Shown: positions 1-7,586 of the stretch, piece after piece
How the letters are laid out: each line of letters begins with the position of its first letter
Position numbering within the stretch: position 1 is the first letter of the stretch
NCBI RefSeq assembly: GCF_029846255.1
Contig: NZ_JARVWQ010000001.1
Coordinates: 806,001-870,000 of the forward strand
Source of the DNA: Amnibacterium sp. CER49
GTDB lineage: Bacteria; Actinomycetota; Actinomycetes; Actinomycetales; Microbacteriaceae
Direction of reading: 5' to 3'
Length of the DNA: 64,000 nt
Notes under the pieces: generated by a model
Databases searched by the model: none
What the model was told of the DNA's origin: nothing
The model's input: the letters and a program-made list of their open reading frames with translations, nothing else
Program-made: the position numbers and the translations under genes

Positions 1-2
1 AC

Positions 3-668
3 ACCGCCGTCGACCGCGCGGAGACGCCGGAGGGCCGCGCCGCGGCCTGGGCGGTGAACGTCACCGCCGTCGCCGAGCTCGCCCGGGTGGCCACGGCGAA
101 CGGCATCACGCTCGTGCACGTCTCGAGCGACTACGTCTTCGACGGCAGCCGCGACCCGCACCGCGAGGACGAGCCGCTCGCCCCGCTCGGCGTGTACGGG
201 CAGACGAAGGCGGCCGGTGACGCGCTCGTCTCCACGGTGCCGCGGCACTACCTCGTCCGCACGAGCTGGGTCATCGGCGACGGCGCCAACTTCGTGCGCA
301 CGATGGCGTCGCTCGCCGAGCGCGGCGTCGACCCGTCGGTCGTCGACGACCAGGTCGGACGCCTCACGTTCGCCGAGGACCTCGCCGCCGGCATCGCGCA
401 CCTCCTCGCGACCGGCGCCCCCTTCGGCACCTACCACCTGTCGAACTCCGGCGAGCCTGCGAGCTGGGCCGCGATCGCGAAGCGCGTGTTCGCGCTCGTC
501 GGCGCCGACCCCGAGCGCGTCACCGGGGTGACGACGGAGGCGTACTTCGCCGGCAAGGCGGCGGCTCCCCGGCCGCTGCGCTCGACCCTCGACCTCGGCA
601 AGCTCGCGGCGACGGGGTTCGTCCCCCGCGACCAGCTCGACGCCCTCGAGGCCCACCTCCGCCGCTGA
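3..668 (+). CDS. rmlD: dTDP-4-dehydrorhamnose reductase, 3' part
   Basis: This is the C-terminal 221 codons of an open frame that enters from the left edge. The protein reduces dTDP-4-dehydro-rhamnose to dTDP-L-rhamnose in the cytoplasm, supplying rhamnose for wall polysaccharide. The visible family signatures are a SSDYVFDG segment, the extended-SDR YGQTK catalytic Tyr/Lys motif, and a C-terminal RPLRSTLDLGKL substrate-domain segment. In many actinobacteria this domain is fused behind an RmlC epimerase domain; the upstream part is outside the window, so a fusion cannot be judged. It leads the glycopolymer locus that follows. Confidence 0.9.
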   Translation, partial: TAVDRAETPEGRAAAWAVNVTAVAELARVATANGITLVHVSSDYVFDGSRDPHREDEPLAPLGVYGQTKAAGDALVSTVPRHYLVRTSWVIGDGANFVRTMASLAERGVDPSVVDDQVGRLTFAEDLAAGIAHLLATGAPFGTYHLSNSGEPASWAAIAKRVFALVGADPERVTGVTTEAYFAGKAAAPRPLRSTLDLGKLAATGFVPRDQLDALEAHLRR

Positions 669-770
669 GCGCCCGCAGCCGCCGCCCACCGTTCGGCGAG
701 GGGCCGTCCAGACCCCGTGCCGAGCGTGGCGAGCGAGCGTGGGCGGACCGCGCCGGGACGGAGCGGAGCG

Positions 771-1343
771 ATGGCGGAGACGGACCTCGGCGGGTTCTCG
801 GTGCTCGCGATCGTGAGCGACTACGGCATCGAGCAGGACGAGCTCGTGGTGCCGGTCGAGCACCTGCAGGAGCGCGGCGCGCGCGTCGTGATCGCCTCCA
901 CCTCGGACGGGCCGGCGCAGACCCTCGTGAGCGACAAGGATCCGGGCCGGATCGTGCAGCCCGACACGACGCTCGACCAGGCGAAGGACGACGACGGCTA
1001 CGACCTGCTGCTGATCCCCGGCGGCACGATCAACGCCGACAACCTGCGGCAGTCGGCCGACGCGGTGCGGGTGGCCGCCCGGTTCATCGGCGCCGGGAAG
1101 CCGATCGCCGCGATCTGCCACGGGCCGTGGACGCTCGTCGAGACCGGCTCGCTGCGCGGCAAGCGACTCACCTCCTACCCGTCCCTGCAGACCGACGTGC
1201 GCAACGCGGGCGGCGAATGGGTGGACGAGCCCGTCGTCGTCGACGACACGGAGGGATGGACGCTCATCACGTCGCGGAACCCGAAGGACCTCGACGACTT
1301 CACCCGGGCCATCGACGAGACGCTGTCCCCCGTTCGGGCCTGA
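771..1343 (+). CDS. DJ-1/PfpI family (type 1 glutamine amidotransferase-like) protein
   Basis: This 190-residue single-domain protein has the DJ-1/PfpI fold signature. A nucleophile elbow AAICHGPW carries Cys116, and an acidic residue near the N-terminus (YGIEQDELVVP) is the usual partner of that cysteine. Members act as general stress proteins, deglycases or peptidases, and the exact reaction cannot be read from sequence. The ATG at 771 was chosen over an upstream in-frame start because GGACGGAG lies just before it and the fold begins there. It stands alone, followed by a GC hairpin. Confidence 0.8.
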   Translation: MAETDLGGFSVLAIVSDYGIEQDELVVPVEHLQERGARVVIASTSDGPAQTLVSDKDPGRIVQPDTTLDQAKDDDGYDLLLIPGGTINADNLRQSADAVRVAARFIGAGKPIAAICHGPWTLVETGSLRGKRLTSYPSLQTDVRNAGGEWVDEPVVVDDTEGWTLITSRNPKDLDDFTRAIDETLSPVRA

Positions 1344-1354
1344 TCGCGGGCCCG

Positions 1355-1377
1355 CCGCGGCGCGTCATCCGCCGCGG
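1355..1377 (+). terminator. GC hairpin after the DJ-1 gene
   Basis: Eight-bp perfect arms (CCGCGGCG at 1355-1362 and CGCCGCGG at 1370-1377) with a 7-nt loop start 11 nt past the stop codon. There is no U-run, as is common for high-GC actinobacterial terminators. Confidence 0.4.
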
Positions 1378-1469
1378 CCGTACCCCTCGGGCACGATGTG
1401 CGAACCCCTCGCGCCGCTCTCCAGCGGCGCCGTCGCCTCCCCCGCGACACGGCCGTCGGCAATGCCGGA

Positions 1470-1495
1470 CAACCTTGACCTTCTACCGTAGGTTG
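1470..1495 (+). promoter_or_regulatory. antitoxin-gene promoter with inverted repeat
   Basis: A TACCGT -10-like hexamer (1484-1489) lies 11 nt before the ATG at 1501. It sits between the perfect inverted repeats CAACCT (1470-1475) and AGGTTG (1490-1495). An operator in this position would fit autorepression by the antitoxin; that role is an inference. Confidence 0.4.
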
Positions 1496-1500
1496 AGGCC

Positions 1501-1707
1501 ATGGCGATGACCCTGCGACTGTCGGCGGACGAGGATGCGACCCTGGCCCGCCTGGCCCGGGCCTTCCAGAGCTCGAAGAACCAGGCCGTGGCGACGGCGA
1601 TCGACATCGCCGCCCCGAGGCCCGACCACCCCGAGTTCGTCCGTGCCGCCACGGAGCGCCTCCTCACCACCTACGCCGCGCTGTTCACCCGCCTCGCGGA
1701 GGCGTGA
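1501..1707 (+). CDS. small ribbon-helix-helix-like antitoxin candidate
   Basis: This 68-residue protein starts MAMTLRLSADEDATLARLA, which looks like the beta strand and first helix of a CopG/Arc (RHH) DNA-binding domain. A short C-terminal helix follows that could bind a toxin. It is transcribed just ahead of a Doc/Fic-family gene with a 75-nt gap, the usual antitoxin-toxin order, so the inferred role is to neutralise Doc and repress the operon. The RHH call rests on pattern and context only. Confidence 0.65.
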   Translation: MAMTLRLSADEDATLARLARAFQSSKNQAVATAIDIAAPRPDHPEFVRAATERLLTTYAALFTRLAEA

Positions 1708-1782
1708 ACCGCCTGGTGCCCCTAGCCTTGGAGGGCACAGCCGGGCGCAAGGGTCCCGGGAGGCCGACCGCTTGAGGTGAGG

Positions 1783-2208
1783 ATGACGGAGCCGTTCCCG
1801 CCGCAGCCGGAGGCCGCCCGCGTCGAGTACCTGAGCATCGACGACGTGGTCCAGATCGTCGAGATGTTCAGCGAGGCGCCCCTCCGCGAGGCCGTCCGCG
1901 ACCTCGGCCTGCTCATCGGCGCGGTCGACCGGCCCGCGCTCAGGTACCGCGGCATGGACGTCTACGGCCCTCTCCCGATGAAGGCCGCGGCGTTCATGGA
2001 GAGCCTCGCGCGCAGCAACGCGCTGTTCGACGGCAACAAGCGGCTCGCCTGGCTCGCGACGAACGTCTTCCTCGAGCTGAACGGCGCGACGGTGCAGTTC
2101 AGCGACAACGAGATCTTCAGCCTGCTCCGTGAGGTGCAGCAGGGCTACCTCGCGACGAACGAGCTCGCCCACCGACTGCACACCCGCATCACCGCCGCCA
2201 GGCGCTGA
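1783..2208 (+). CDS. Doc/Fic-family death-on-curing protein with altered active site
   Basis: A 141-residue protein that matches Doc toxins in length and layout (FIDDVVQIVEMF-like start, central Fic loop, C-terminal helices). Doc enzymes phosphorylate EF-Tu using the loop HxFx(D/A)(G/A)NKR. Here the loop reads NALFDGNKR, with Asn79 where the catalytic His normally stands, while Asp83, Gly84, Asn85, Lys86 and Arg87 are kept. The ATG at 1783 follows GAGGTGAGG; a GTG at 1777 is possible. The stop codon lies in a hairpin shared with the convergent glycosyltransferase gene. It may be an attenuated or inactive toxin. Confidence 0.8.
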   Translation: MTEPFPPQPEAARVEYLSIDDVVQIVEMFSEAPLREAVRDLGLLIGAVDRPALRYRGMDVYGPLPMKAAAFMESLARSNALFDGNKRLAWLATNVFLELNGATVQFSDNEIFSLLREVQQGYLATNELAHRLHTRITAARR

Positions 2209-2232
2209 GCGGCGCTCGCCGCCTCAGCGCCT
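2200..2232. terminator. bidirectional terminator over two stop codons
   Basis: Arms AGGCGCTGAG (2200-2209) and CTCAGCGCCT (2223-2232) pair perfectly. They continue inward as CGGC/GCCG around a GCTC loop, with one bulged base. Both the doc TGA and the convergent glycosyltransferase TGA lie inside the stem. Confidence 0.65.
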
Positions 2233-4221
2233 GCGGATCGCCCAGTACATCTCGCGGGCCGAGGTGCGCAGCCGCTTCCGCGTGCGCTCGAGCTGCGCGC
2301 CCAGCCGGTCCGAGAGGGTCTCCTGCGCGGGCGGCGGCGCGTTGCGTCCCGCCGCCGACATGACCCCGGACTCGTCCACGGTGAGCCGGAACGCGCTCTC
2401 GAGCGACTCGCCCCCGGCGCCGGTCCGGAAGGCGAGCCCGTAGTCGCCGGGCGGCACGCTGCCCGCCGCCTCGAGACGGGCGCCCTCCGCGTCCCCCACG
2501 AGGTGACCCGGGAGGACGATCGCCTCGCCGCCGGAGGAGGGCTCGAGCACGACCTCCGCGGGAAGGGCGGTCGTGCCGTGCACGACCGCCTCCGGCAGCT
2601 CGACGGTGAGTCGTCCGTCCGCGCCGTGCACGTGCTCCTCGCCCGGGCGCGCGTCCTTGACGACGCTCCGAAGCCGGCCGGCGAGGTCGAGGGTGAGGTT
2701 GCCCTTCTTGTTCTTGTAGGCGACCGCCTGACGCCCGTCGAGGAGGGCCGCCCGGGCGGCCTTGCCGTACTTGATCGACGCGCTCCGGGCGAGGCCGCCC
2801 CAGCGCACCGCGCCGTAGAGGTCGTAGACGGTGTCCTCGAGCGGGTGCCCGGACGCCGCGGTGCCGAGGTCGACCTCGACCTCGGTGCGCACCGCCGGCG
2901 CCACCCGGCCCTCGTCGCCGACCGGCTCGAACAGGCGCTCCGGCTCGTGCCGCAGCCGCCAGGTCACCCGCTCGCTCCGGGCGCGGATGCCGACCCAGGC
3001 GTCGAGCGACGGCAGGTCGTCGGTGACGTCGAGCAGCTCGGCCGGCAGCGCGGCCGCGACGGCGGGCGGCAGCACGCGCAGCACCCGGTCGCCCTGCCGC
3101 TCGAACGGCATCGGGCCCTCCGACCGGAGCCGCCAGCCGGCCGAGACCGACAGGTGCAGCCGGCCGTCGCGCCACTCGATCCTGTCGGCACGGGTGACCG
3201 CGTGCAGATCGGCGTCGCCCTGCACGAGGACACGGAGCAGGTCGGGCCGCTCCGCCCTCAGCAGCAGCGCGCGGGCGCGCTCGAAGCGGCCGAGCAGCCC
3301 GTCCCACTCCTCCGGGATGTACCGCTCCTGCAGGGCGCGGCCGCGCGCGAGCGCCCGCCGCACCTCCTCGGGGCTCGCGTACGACAGCATCTGCCCGAAC
3401 CGGCCGATGAGGCGCCCGCGGTACTGGTGCAGCAGCATCGTCCGGCGCGCCTCGGCGAACTCCGGCCCGTCGAGCGTCTCGTCGATGAACGCGAACAGCT
3501 GGTCGAGGCGGTCCCAGAACTCGCCCGTCTGCGGCCCGTAGGTCTTCGAGTTGTTCGTCTCGCTCGAGTGCCAGAGGTAGACGGGTGCGTCGGCGAGCAC
3601 CGAGACGACGCGGGCGTGCCGCCACGCCTCGACGTTCACGTAGATGTCCTCCCAGAGCATCCGCCGCCCCTCGGGGAAGCGGATCCCGTGCTCGGCCAGG
3701 AAGGCGCGCCGGTAGAACTTGTGCGGCACCATCGGCAGCAGGCGATCGATCCCGCCGCCCGAGCCGAGCACGTTCGGCAGGTTGCCGTCGCTCAAGGCGT
3801 TGACACCCCACCAGACGTCGGACGTCTTCGACTCCTTCGGCGAGAGCAGGTCGGCGCCCGTCTCGGCCGCGTACTCCGCGACGCGGCGCAGCGCATCGGG
3901 GTAGAGCGAGTCGTCGTGGTCCATGAAGAGCACCCACTCGCCGCGCGCCATCTCGGTGGCGACGTTGCGCGGGCGGCTGGGCCACCCGGAGTTCTCGATG
4001 CGGTGGACGCGCATGTTCGGCCGGGTCTCGGCGTAGCGCTGCAGGCGCTCGTAGGTGTCGTCGGGCGAGCCGTCGTCGATCACGATGGTCTCGAACTCGT
4101 CCTGCGGCAGCGTCTGCGCGTCGAGCGAGTCGATCACCCGCGTGATCCCGTCGCCCGGACGGTACGCCGCCACGATCACGCTGATGCGGATCCCGCTTCC
4201 CGAAGCCTCGTTCCCGGTCAC
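2224..4221 (-). CDS. family 2 glycosyltransferase with C-terminal extension
   Basis: This 665-residue protein has an N-terminal GT-A domain of about 300 residues. It shows RISVIVAAYRPGDG, DDGSPDDTYERL and the metal-binding FMDHDDSLYPDAL (DxD-type) motifs, then a WEDIYVNVEAWR acceptor-side segment. The remaining 350 residues are mixed alpha/beta without a domain I can name. It probably transfers a sugar during teichoic-acid-like polymer assembly at the inner membrane face. The GTG start at 4221 sits 8 nt after a TAGCCT -10 box and gives the normal GT2 N-terminus; longer upstream frames overlap the divergent gene. Confidence 0.8.
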   Translation of the reverse strand: MTGNEASGSGIRISVIVAAYRPGDGITRVIDSLDAQTLPQDEFETIVIDDGSPDDTYERLQRYAETRPNMRVHRIENSGWPSRPRNVATEMARGEWVLFMDHDDSLYPDALRRVAEYAAETGADLLSPKESKTSDVWWGVNALSDGNLPNVLGSGGGIDRLLPMVPHKFYRRAFLAEHGIRFPEGRRMLWEDIYVNVEAWRHARVVSVLADAPVYLWHSSETNNSKTYGPQTGEFWDRLDQLFAFIDETLDGPEFAEARRTMLLHQYRGRLIGRFGQMLSYASPEEVRRALARGRALQERYIPEEWDGLLGRFERARALLLRAERPDLLRVLVQGDADLHAVTRADRIEWRDGRLHLSVSAGWRLRSEGPMPFERQGDRVLRVLPPAVAAALPAELLDVTDDLPSLDAWVGIRARSERVTWRLRHEPERLFEPVGDEGRVAPAVRTEVEVDLGTAASGHPLEDTVYDLYGAVRWGGLARSASIKYGKAARAALLDGRQAVAYKNKKGNLTLDLAGRLRSVVKDARPGEEHVHGADGRLTVELPEAVVHGTTALPAEVVLEPSSGGEAIVLPGHLVGDAEGARLEAAGSVPPGDYGLAFRTGAGGESLESAFRLTVDESGVMSAAGRNAPPPAQETLSDRLGAQLERTRKRLRTSAREMYWAIRRR

Positions 4222-4229
4222 GGGCGGCG

Positions 4230-4235
4230 AGGCTA
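4230..4235 (-). promoter_or_regulatory. leaderless -10 box (TAGCCT) of the GT2 gene
   Basis: TAGCCT on the minus strand ends 8 nt before the GTG start, and there is no Shine-Dalgarno sequence between them. Confidence 0.5.
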
Positions 4236-4320
4236 GCGGGAGGGTCGATGACCTGGCCCTGAGGAAACGAGGCGCTCGGGAGGTGTGGAGAGGTCCCGGA
4301 GCCCGCGAGGAGGTCTCCCA

Positions 4321-4326
4321 TAGGAT
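4321..4326 (+). promoter_or_regulatory. leaderless -10 box (TAGGAT) of the CDP-ribitol synthase gene
   Basis: TAGGAT ends 7 nt before the ATG at 4334, too close for an untranslated leader with a Shine-Dalgarno site. Confidence 0.55.
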
Positions 4327-4333
4327 CGCCGCC

Positions 4334-5749
4334 ATGGCTTCGGACGAGGGACGGCTCCGCACGGTCGCGGTGATCCTGGCGGGAGGCGTCGGGGTCCGCG
4401 CCGGCCTCGGCATGCCGAAGCAGCTCGCCCGCATCGCCGGCAAGCCGATCATCGAGCACACGATCGCCGCGGTCGACGCGGCCGAGTGCATCGACGAGAT
4501 CATCGTCATGATGGAGCCGAACCACATGGCGGCCGTCGAGGCGTTGATCGACAGCGGGCGCTACCCGAAGCTCACGCGGGTGTTCGAGGGCGGCGAGAGC
4601 CGCAACGACACCACCCGGCTCGCGCTCGCGCAGCTGGGCGACGACGAGTGCAAGGTGCTCTTCCACGACGCGGTGCGGCCGTTCGTCGACGAGCGCATCC
4701 TGCAGGACTGCGTCGACGCGCTCGACCACTACGGCGCGGTCGACACGGCGATCCCGTCGGCCGACACGATCATCCAGATCAACACCGAGACGAACGTGCT
4801 CGTCGACGTGCCGCCGAGGGCGCTCCTGCGCCGCGGCCAGACGCCGCAGGGCTTCCTGCTCTCCGCGATCCGGCACGCCTACGAGCGCGCCGCGCGCGAC
4901 CGCAACTTCGTCGCCACCGACGACTGCACCGTGGTGCTGAAGTACACGCCCGACGTGCCGATCGCGGTCGTCGCGGGCTCCGACGAGAACATGAAGATCA
5001 CCGAGTCGATCGACGTGTTCATCGCCGACAAGCTCTTCCAGCTGAAGTCCTCCGAGCCCGGCGGCCTCAGCGCGAGCGACCGCGAGCAGCGCCTCACCGG
5101 GAAGACCGTCGTCGTCTTCGGCGGCAGCGAGGGCATCGGCAAGGCGATCGCCGACGCCGCCCAGCGCTTCGGGGCGAGCGTCTTCGCCTTCTCCCGGTCG
5201 ACGACCGGCACCGACATCCGCAAGCGCAAGCGGGTCGTCGAGGCGCTCCGCCAGGCGGTCGAGGCGAGCGGCCGCATCGACTACGTCGTGAACTCGGCCG
5301 GCGTCCTCGAGATGGGCGGCCTCGACACCTTCAGCCACGACGCGGTGAAGAAGTCGATCCAGGTGAACCTGCTCGGGCCGATCATGATCGCGCAGGAGTC
5401 GCTGCCGTACCTGCGCGAGACGAGAGGCCAGCTGCTCTACTTCACGTCGAGCTCGTACACGCGGGGCCGGGCGAACTACGGCGTCTACTCCGCCACGAAG
5501 GCCGCGACCGTGAACCTCACCCAGTCGCTGTCCGAGGAGTGGGCCGACCTGGGCGTCCGCGTCAACTGCATCAATCCCGAGCGCACGAAGACCGGCATGC
5601 GCACGCGTGCCTTCGGCGCGGAGCCCGAGGGCACCCTGCTCGCGGCCGAGACCGTCGCGCTCGCGTCGATCGACACGCTGCTGTCCGACGCGACGGGGCA
5701 GATCGTCGACGTCCGCCGCCGCGGCGAGCAGCAGCCCGCCACGGACTAG
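4334..5749 (+). CDS. bifunctional CDP-ribitol pyrophosphorylase / ribulose-5-phosphate reductase (Bcs1-like)
   Basis: This 471-residue fusion combines two domains. Residues 1-240 are an IspD/TarI-type cytidylyltransferase (LAGGVGVR at 15-22, PKQ at 28-30). Residues from about 255 are a short-chain dehydrogenase (GGSEGIG at 263-269, YSATK with Tyr385/Lys389). The same order occurs in Haemophilus influenzae Bcs1, which reduces ribulose 5-phosphate and activates the product as CDP-ribitol. The fusion and the neighbouring GT and GPT genes argue for wall polymer synthesis rather than isoprenoid IspD. It ends in a convergent terminator. Confidence 0.8.
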   Translation: MASDEGRLRTVAVILAGGVGVRAGLGMPKQLARIAGKPIIEHTIAAVDAAECIDEIIVMMEPNHMAAVEALIDSGRYPKLTRVFEGGESRNDTTRLALAQLGDDECKVLFHDAVRPFVDERILQDCVDALDHYGAVDTAIPSADTIIQINTETNVLVDVPPRALLRRGQTPQGFLLSAIRHAYERAARDRNFVATDDCTVVLKYTPDVPIAVVAGSDENMKITESIDVFIADKLFQLKSSEPGGLSASDREQRLTGKTVVVFGGSEGIGKAIADAAQRFGASVFAFSRSTTGTDIRKRKRVVEALRQAVEASGRIDYVVNSAGVLEMGGLDTFSHDAVKKSIQVNLLGPIMIAQESLPYLRETRGQLLYFTSSSYTRGRANYGVYSATKAATVNLTQSLSEEWADLGVRVNCINPERTKTGMRTRAFGAEPEGTLLAAETVALASIDTLLSDATGQIVDVRRRGEQQPATD

Positions 5750-5823
5750 CCCCGCACCTGCGCCGAGCAGGCTGCTCTCGCGACACGCCGCGCGGAGGGC
5801 CGCGGCAACCGGCCTGTGCCCGC

Positions 5824-5847
5824 GAGGAGCCCGGGGACGGGCTCCTC
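5824..5847. terminator. bidirectional terminator hairpin
   Basis: GAGGAGCCC (5824-5832) and GGGCTCCTC (5839-5847) form a perfect 9-bp stem with a 6-nt loop between convergent stop codons. Confidence 0.6.
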
Positions 5848-5849
5848 CC

Positions 5850-7586
5850 TCAGCGCGGACTCGCCGGGCGGGCGAAGGCGCGGCGGCGGCCCTGCGCAGC
5901 GATCGCCTGCTCGATCGCCGCGACGAAGCGCTCGGAGGCCTCCGCCCCGTGCACGGTGCTGATGCGGGCGGCCGTCGCGCGGCGCGGCAGCACCGTGCGA
6001 TCCGCGCCGAGGGCGTCGTCGACGGCGTCGAACACGTCGGCGGGCAGGTCGACGAGCACGGTCGCGCCGAGCAGCGACGGGAACGCCTCCCGCATGCCCG
6101 CCTCGTCGGCGCCGCCGAGCGCGACCACGCCGACGGGCACGTCGGCGAGGATCGCCGTCGACAGCACGGGCGACACGTCGACCACGGCGAGCACCGCCAC
6201 CTCGAGGGCGGCGGGCAGCTGAGCCGGGTCGATCACGGCGTGCCCGAGTCCGGCGAGCTCGATGCGCCGCCGCATCGCCTCGAGGGTCTCGGCGAGCTCC
6301 GGGAGCCGGCTGCCCGTGGGCCGGGCGGGGGCGAGGAGCACGCGGACGTCCTGCCGGGCGAGCAGTGCGTCGAGCACCGCCTCGCCGTGCTCGGGCAGCG
6401 ACGAGGTGTTCGTCGCATCGACGACGTGCTCCCACGCCGGGGCGTAGAGCACGACGGGCCGCGGGTCGTCCGAGGGCGGCAGCGGCGCCGCCGCGGGGCC
6501 GGCGGGCGTGCCGACCTCGAGGATGCGCTGCTGCGGCACCCCGGACGCCGCGTAGGCGTAGCGCTCGCGCCCGAGCCGGCCCTCGACCCAGACCTCGTCG
6601 TACATCCGCGCCACCGGGCTGCGGTTCTCCTGCTCGTCCGAGTCGCCGTGCCCGATCAGCACGTCGTAGATGCCCGGCACCCGCAGCAGGTGGTTGTTGA
6701 TGTTCGTCGCGTCGGACGGGTAGAGCGCGACCTGCACCGACGGCACCATGAAGAGCTCGACGTCCTGGCTCCGCGGCGCGAACACCACGGGGAGCCCGCA
6801 GCCGTCCAGCAGCTCGAGGTGGGTGTGCTCGCGCACGACGACGAGCACCGGTCGGCCGAGCCGCCGCAGCTCCGGCACCCAGCGCAGCACCTGGTCGGCG
6901 GTGCCGCGCCGGCCGCTGTGATGCACCACGATCTCGGGGCCGAGCGTGCCGACGGCGTCGCGGACCGCGGCACGCACGTCGTCGCGGCTCACCCGGTTCA
7001 GCAGCACGTACTGCACCGTGCGCCACGCGAGGTAGGCGACGACCACGACGAGCAGCACGATCTCGGCCACGAGGGACGGCAGCAGGCGGTCGGTGAACCA
7101 GGCGACGGTGAAGCCGAGCGGCAGCACGAGGGTGAGCAGCGCGAACGTGGTGTCGAGCGTCGGCACCGGCCGCGGGGGCACCGGCACCGGCAGGCCCGGC
7201 ACGTCGAGACCGAGCCAGCCGACCGGACCGCCGCTGCGGCGCCACTCGTACCGGCGCGCGAAGATGCCAGCGGCCTCGCGGCCGAGGTGCAGCGCGCCGA
7301 CGGCGAGCACGGCGAGCACGACGGTGGCCGTCCGGTCGGGCAGCAGCCGCGCGGCGAGCACCGCCGTGAGCACGTCCGCCGAGAGCAGTCGGAACCGCAC
7401 GCCGAGCTGGCCGCGGAGCAGCAGCGGCAGCCCGGAGGGCTCCTGGCGCAGCCAGAGCTCGGTGGCGACGGCGAGCGCCGTGAGCAGCAGGAACCAGACC
7501 GGCGCGGGCAGCAGCGCGCAGACGACCATGAGCAGGTAGGCGAGCGCGAGCCCGCCGACCGCGACGAGCCGCAGCGCCGGCTTCAC
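5850..7586 (-). CDS. membrane-anchored glycerophosphotransferase-like protein, degenerate active site
   Basis: This 578-residue protein has about five hydrophobic segments in its first 190 residues, then a CDP-glycerol glycerophosphotransferase (TagB/TagF)-like domain. The first catalytic motif IGHGDSD (His313) and LYAPAWEHV are present. The PHP motif expected in the family reads APARP, and the SDxSSVxxDF motif reads VDVSPVLSTAI. It may have lost transferase activity or act as a partner of its intact neighbour. The GTG start overlaps the upstream stop by 4 nt (GTGA), so translation is probably coupled. GGAGG abuts the start with almost no spacing. Confidence 0.7.
   Translation of the reverse strand: MKPALRLVAVGGLALAYLLMVVCALLPAPVWFLLLTALAVATELWLRQEPSGLPLLLRGQLGVRFRLLSADVLTAVLAARLLPDRTATVVLAVLAVGALHLGREAAGIFARRYEWRRSGGPVGWLGLDVPGLPVPVPPRPVPTLDTTFALLTLVLPLGFTVAWFTDRLLPSLVAEIVLLVVVVAYLAWRTVQYVLLNRVSRDDVRAAVRDAVGTLGPEIVVHHSGRRGTADQVLRWVPELRRLGRPVLVVVREHTHLELLDGCGLPVVFAPRSQDVELFMVPSVQVALYPSDATNINNHLLRVPGIYDVLIGHGDSDEQENRSPVARMYDEVWVEGRLGRERYAYAASGVPQQRILEVGTPAGPAAAPLPPSDDPRPVVLYAPAWEHVVDATNTSSLPEHGEAVLDALLARQDVRVLLAPARPTGSRLPELAETLEAMRRRIELAGLGHAVIDPAQLPAALEVAVLAVVDVSPVLSTAILADVPVGVVALGGADEAGMREAFPSLLGATVLVDLPADVFDAVDDALGADRTVLPRRATAARISTVHGAEASERFVAAIEQAIAAQGRRRAFARPASPR

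Noticed and set aside
4334-5749. Plain ispD of the MEP isoprenoid pathway
   Set aside because: The cytidylyltransferase domain is fused to a full SDR reductase and sits among wall-polymer genes, which fits the Bcs1-type CDP-ribitol enzyme better.
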